This document shows, piece after piece, positions 31,273 to 34,450 of a stretch of DNA of 34,450 nucleotides (positions within the stretch are counted from its first letter, which is position 1; every line of letters begins with the position of its first letter). The stretch is from Paenibacillaceae bacterium. Lineage in GTDB: Bacteria > Bacillota > Bacilli > Paenibacillales > Paenibacillaceae. The position numbers were made by a program, and so were the translations under genes. The stretch is taken from positions 1 through 34,450 of the forward strand of contig CAAFUF010000021.1 in assembly GCA_900766135.1 (NCBI GenBank), read 5' to 3'. A model generated the notes under the pieces. The model saw only the letters and a list, made by a program, of their open reading frames with translations, did not search any database and was not told the origin of the DNA.

Positions 31273-32100
31273 TCAGCTCTCCGAATGGCGCAGGCTGGAA
31301 GGGATGCAGCCCCGAATCTCCTTGAACACGCGGTTAAACGTACGAATGCTGCTGAAGCCGCACTCCAGGGCTACTTCCATGATGTTGAGATCGCTGGTCA
31401 ACAGCTGGTGCTCGGCGCTTAGCACCCGTACCGTGTTAAGGTACGTTTTGAAGTTCATGCCGATGGCGGCTTTGAAGGAACGGCTGAAATGGGAAGGTTC
31501 CATAGAAAAATGCTCCGCGATGACCGCAACATTTAATTCTTCGTGGTAATGGTCCTCGATATAGGACAAAATTTGCTGCATCCGGGCCCGGCGGGATTCG
31601 TATTTTTCCTTGGTAGAACGGTCCAGCGGCAAGGTGCCCGCGTATCTTTGCAAACTACCGCACAGCTTTAATATTCCGGCCTTCAGCAACAACAGGGAGC
31701 CGGGTTTTCGTTCGTCTTTCTCCCGAATCAGCTCGTCCAGCATCTTGTCTACGGTCTCCAGACCCGGGGTATTCGCCGGAATATATGGGGAAGCGAACCG
31801 AAAGTCGACCGGCCAGCTTTTGGACATCGTGATCCATTCGGGCTTGCAGATGAGTATGATGATTTTCGATTCCAATCCCCGGCTGTCGAAGGTGTGGATG
31901 TCATTGCTGCCGCAAATCACCATATCGCCTTGCCGGAGCAGGCGGCTTTCTTCGTTAACGCCGATCCGGATCTCTCCGGATGCGACATAAATAAATTCGA
32001 TCTCGGCGTGGAAATGGGGATAAAACGTGATGTTGGTGCTCTGATAGATATCCATCGGAAGCTCGGGATCCAGTTTCCAGTTTTGATAGAACGATTTCAC
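31273..32100 (-). CDS. AraC-family transcriptional regulator
   Basis: A 275-aa regulator. The N-terminal cupin sensor (ITFYPHFHAEIEFIYVASGEI, GDMVICGSNDIHTF) is followed by a C-terminal AraC double helix-turn-helix at about 180-270 (VAVIAEHFSMEPSHFSRSFKAA ... MEVALECGFSSIRTFNRVFKE). I prefer GTG 32100, 8 nt behind GGAG; GTG 32109 is the alternative. It reads in the same direction as the oxidoreductase downstream and probably controls it (inference). Confidence 0.92.
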   Translation of the reverse strand: MKSFYQNWKLDPELPMDIYQSTNITFYPHFHAEIEFIYVASGEIRIGVNEESRLLRQGDMVICGSNDIHTFDSRGLESKIIILICKPEWITMSKSWPVDFRFASPYIPANTPGLETVDKMLDELIREKDERKPGSLLLLKAGILKLCGSLQRYAGTLPLDRSTKEKYESRRARMQQILSYIEDHYHEELNVAVIAEHFSMEPSHFSRSFKAAIGMNFKTYLNTVRVLSAEHQLLTSDLNIMEVALECGFSSIRTFNRVFKEIRGCIPSSLRHSES

Positions 32101-32253
32101 GTGACTCACTCCGCGTTGTTGAAATGGTTGTACCTCCTAAATGTACTGCATTTCGGCCGGAGAATCCTCCTTTTTATTTCTAGAATAGAAGGAAAAGCTT
32201 GGACATAGGATGAAAGTACGTGGGATATAAAAAATGGAAATTATGGAGGATAT

Positions 32254-33297
32254 ATGGACGGTCGGTGGGCTAAAATATTTCAAATTGCCGTGACCTATAT
32301 CGGTACGGTTGTAGGTGCCGGGTTTGCATCGGGACAATCGATCATGCAGTTTTTTACACTATACGGTCCGGTTGGCGCTGCAGGTATCGTCGTTTCAACG
32401 TTGCTCTTCATGTGGCTGGGTACGAAAATGATGATTTACGCCCATCGCATTCAGGCTTTTTCGTACCAGGAGTTTAACGATCATTTGTTTGGCCGCCTGT
32501 TCGGGAAGGTTGCCAATTTCATGACTCTGCTGATCCTGCTTGGGGTTACCGCCGTGATGTTGTCCGGGACCGGTTCGATTTTTGCCGAGCAGCTTCAGCT
32601 TCCCTATCAACTAGGCATCGTGATCAGCATCGGTTTAAGTTACCTGGTCATGACCAAAGAAATGGACGGCATCGTCATCGTGAACGCGCTTGTCGTTCCG
32701 ATGATTCTTCTGTTTACGAGCTTGATTGCATTCCGGGCGATTCGACCCGAGGGCCTTCTGGAGATGAACGGCTGGCAGCTGCAGCAGCTGGAGGGGTACC
32801 GCTGGGTTCTTAGCCCGTTCGTCTATGCTGCCTTGAACTTTGCGTTTATTCAGGCGGTGATGGTTCCGCTGGGCAGCGAGATTCAGGATGAGAGCACATT
32901 GAAGTGGGGAGGGATTTGGGGAGGCATCGGACTTGGAGCGATGTTGCTGGTCTATCATTTTGCCTTAAACTCCCGGATGCCCGAGATGCTGAGCTACGAC
33001 ATTCCGATGGCCGAAATCGTCCGCGGCCTGGGACCGTTTCTGCATATCCTGTTCTTGCTGGTGATTTACGGCGAAATCTTCACGACGTTGATCGGTAACG
33101 TATTTGGGGTCACGCGGCAGCTGCAAAGCCTCTACAAGGTGCCCAAAAACGCAACCTTGTTCGCCGTTTTGCTTGCTTGCTTCCTGATCAGTCAGGCCGG
33201 TTTTGCTTCCTTATTAACCTATCTGTATCCGTTGTTTGGGTATATCGGCATGCTGCTGCTCATTCTGCTGGCATTCCGCCGGTTGCCGAATCGTTGA
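32254..33297 (+). CDS. YkvI-family membrane protein (APC-type transporter)
   Basis: A 347-aa polytopic protein with about ten membrane segments. The N-terminus IAVTYIGTVVGAGFASGQSIMQFF is a transporter-like first helix with the GAGFASG break seen in the YkvI and LeuT-fold families. Later LSPFVYAALNFAFIQAVMVPLG and TLIGNVFGVTRQL also fit. Substrate unknown. GGAGG lies 5 nt before ATG 32254. It is alone between divergent and co-directional neighbours. The gap after it (33298-33520) shows no clear terminator. Confidence 0.88.
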   Translation: MDGRWAKIFQIAVTYIGTVVGAGFASGQSIMQFFTLYGPVGAAGIVVSTLLFMWLGTKMMIYAHRIQAFSYQEFNDHLFGRLFGKVANFMTLLILLGVTAVMLSGTGSIFAEQLQLPYQLGIVISIGLSYLVMTKEMDGIVIVNALVVPMILLFTSLIAFRAIRPEGLLEMNGWQLQQLEGYRWVLSPFVYAALNFAFIQAVMVPLGSEIQDESTLKWGGIWGGIGLGAMLLVYHFALNSRMPEMLSYDIPMAEIVRGLGPFLHILFLLVIYGEIFTTLIGNVFGVTRQLQSLYKVPKNATLFAVLLACFLISQAGFASLLTYLYPLFGYIGMLLLILLAFRRLPNR

Positions 33298-33520
33298 CTT
33301 CTTGCTTGCCGCCTTGCTGTTTCAGGATGGCTTCCCCTCAGCTCCAATCGCTGCTGAAAATATCACGGAACCCCTTTGCCGGCTGGTTTATACTGGGGGA
33401 AACCAGTCATTTCCCGAGCAATAAACCTTAACTTTGGCCAATCGCAACCTATGGTTGACAGATTGTCAGCTTCGCTTGATGGTTCGGGGAAGTGGGAGCG
33501 GCTATGATGGAGGCGGGGTG

Positions 33521-34312
33521 ATGAATATGGATTTTGCAGAAAAGCTGCAGAACTATCGGAGACAAAAAGGAATGTCCCAGGAAAATCTGGCGGAAGCGAT
33601 CGGCGTATCGCGACAGGCCGTATCGAAGTGGGAGTCGGGTCAATCGTATCCGGAAACGGATAAAATGATTGCCTTATGCGAGTTGTTTCAGGTTAGCATG
33701 GATCATTTGATCCGGAATGTGCCGGCGGAGAATCGGGAGTTGCCTAAAGAACCTCATTCTTCTGCCGCTCCGCATTATCGTTATCATTACGAATATAAAA
33801 GCAAGGTTACCTGGTTTGGCGTTCCGCTCATTCACATCAATTTAGGGCGCGGCCTCTACGTTGCGAAAGGCGTGATTGCGATCGGCAATATTGCTGTTGG
33901 CGCCGTATCGTTAGGACTTATCGCGCTTGGAGGTATAAGCCTTGGAGTGTTGGCGGCAGGTCTGATCAGCCTCGGTGCGCTGGCTTTGGCCCTGCTTCTG
34001 GCTATGGGCGGTTTGGCGGCCGGCTTCGTTGCTGCGGGCGGAGCCGCTGTTGGCGTACTGGCTTTCGGCGGCTTATCCTTCGGCGTTTACGCCTTCGGCG
34101 GCTTGGCCATCGCATCGAGGATTGCCATCGGGGGCTACGCTAGCGGACATATCGCCATCGGCGATGCCGTCAGGGGGGCGTATACCCTGGCCATCCAAAA
34201 TGATGACTTCAGCAGCATTCACGCCGATCAGGTGAAGTCGCTGATCGCCCAGGAGTATCCAAGAATGTGGAAACCGCTGGCGGAATGGATCGTTGCCATG
34301 TTCCGCGGATGA
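33521..34312 (+). CDS. XRE-type HTH protein with a glycine pentapeptide-period domain
   Basis: A 263-aa protein. An XRE helix-turn-helix spans residues 6-62 (LQNYRRQKGMSQENLAEAIG, SRQAVSKWESGQSYP), then a polar linker. A Gly/Ala-rich domain runs from 117 to about 215 with Gly at every fifth residue: 117, 122, 127, 132, 137, 142, 147, 152, and again 163, 168, 173, 178, 183, 188, 193. The repeat is G-x-[ILV]-[AS]-[hydrophobic]. A charged tail (residues 225-263) follows. Such a 5-residue period suggests a beta-helix like that of pentapeptide-repeat proteins, or membrane association; neither is shown. ATG 33521 is 7 nt behind GGAGG. HTH proteins with this tail are common in Firmicutes as far as I know, without an assigned role. 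Confidence 0.88.
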   Translation: MNMDFAEKLQNYRRQKGMSQENLAEAIGVSRQAVSKWESGQSYPETDKMIALCELFQVSMDHLIRNVPAENRELPKEPHSSAAPHYRYHYEYKSKVTWFGVPLIHINLGRGLYVAKGVIAIGNIAVGAVSLGLIALGGISLGVLAAGLISLGALALALLLAMGGLAAGFVAAGGAAVGVLAFGGLSFGVYAFGGLAIASRIAIGGYASGHIAIGDAVRGAYTLAIQNDDFSSIHADQVKSLIAQEYPRMWKPLAEWIVAMFRG

Positions 34313-34330
34313 CTCGTCTAGCAAGATTAC

Positions 34331-34450
34331 GGGGGCTGTCCCAAAAGGTAGTAAATCAAATTACTCAAGGGACTGAAATGTGTCCTGCTTGAAAAAATAG
34401 TCGGCTAGGACACTCTATTCCTGGCCGACTATTTTACTTTGTTGGCTTAG
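34331..34450. mobile_element. Possible insertion-sequence end
   Basis: GGGGGCTGTCCCAAAAGG at 34331 resembles the terminal inverted repeat of IS1182-type elements (GGGCTGTC-CAAAA form). No transposase reading frame is visible before the window ends, so this is only a suggestion. Confidence 0.3.
34394..34435. terminator. Strong hairpin, probable intrinsic terminator
   Basis: AAAATAGTCGGCTAGGA (34394-34410) and TCCTGGCCGACTATTTT (34419-34435) pair over 17 bp with one wobble around an 8-nt loop, with A and T tracts on the two sides. It could serve the HTH gene or a gene entering from the right edge. Confidence 0.75.

Overview
The window (about 55% GC) reads as chromosomal DNA of a spore-forming Firmicute, most likely Paenibacillus or a close relative. 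This is inferred from the nadD-yqeK-rsfS-cvfB-yqeM-type gene order, a GerA-family spore germination operon, an Ada/AlkA cluster arranged as in Bacilli, TPR receptors paired with tiny secreted peptides like those known from Paenibacillaceae, and families of short palindromic repeats between genes. Nothing marks it as plasmid or phage.

Layout. 1-190: tandem pieces of a MITE-like repeat. 216-3464: housekeeping operon for NAD synthesis, Ap4A hydrolysis and ribosome silencing, with an S1 RNA-binding protein and a methyltransferase. 3715-4365: SGNH hydrolase. 4415-11674: peptide-signalling region. It holds a divergent XRE regulator and three paralogous HTH-TPR (RRNPP/AimR-like) receptors, with an RNase J gene between the second and third. 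Receptors 1 and 3 each overlap, by exactly 38 nt, a small ORF for a secreted pro-peptide ending in Gly-Gly. Receptor 2 is shortened at just that point and has no peptide gene.

11805-22411: sugar-acid catabolism. KduI, KduD, KdgK and KdgA form a complete route from 5-keto-4-deoxyuronate to pyruvate and glyceraldehyde-3-phosphate. Two divergent operons (kduI-deoR-kduD and unknown 555-aa protein-kdgA-SDR) share an intergenic region with phased GTTCA/G repeats, a likely DeoR-type operator. The 555-aa protein is a candidate intracellular uronic-acid-releasing enzyme. A DNA alkylation repair cluster (adaA-adaB with a ruined radical-SAM gene, and divergent alkA) lies between kdgK and kduD.

22467-27053: a small membrane ORF, a possible short promoter-to-terminator transcript, and a four-gene germination receptor operon in the order A-C-D-B behind a sigma-G-like promoter. 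27236-32100: two Gfo/Idh/MocA oxidoreductases, a ThuA-like protein and an AraC regulator, with about 900 bp of three different repeat families in the middle. 32254-34312: a YkvI-type membrane protein, then an HTH protein with a striking Gly-every-five-residues domain. The right edge holds a possible insertion-sequence end.

The most interesting system is the cluster of receptor/pro-peptide pairs, a quorum-sensing type with known relatives in Paenibacillus. The 555-aa protein is the best candidate for an uncharacterised enzyme.
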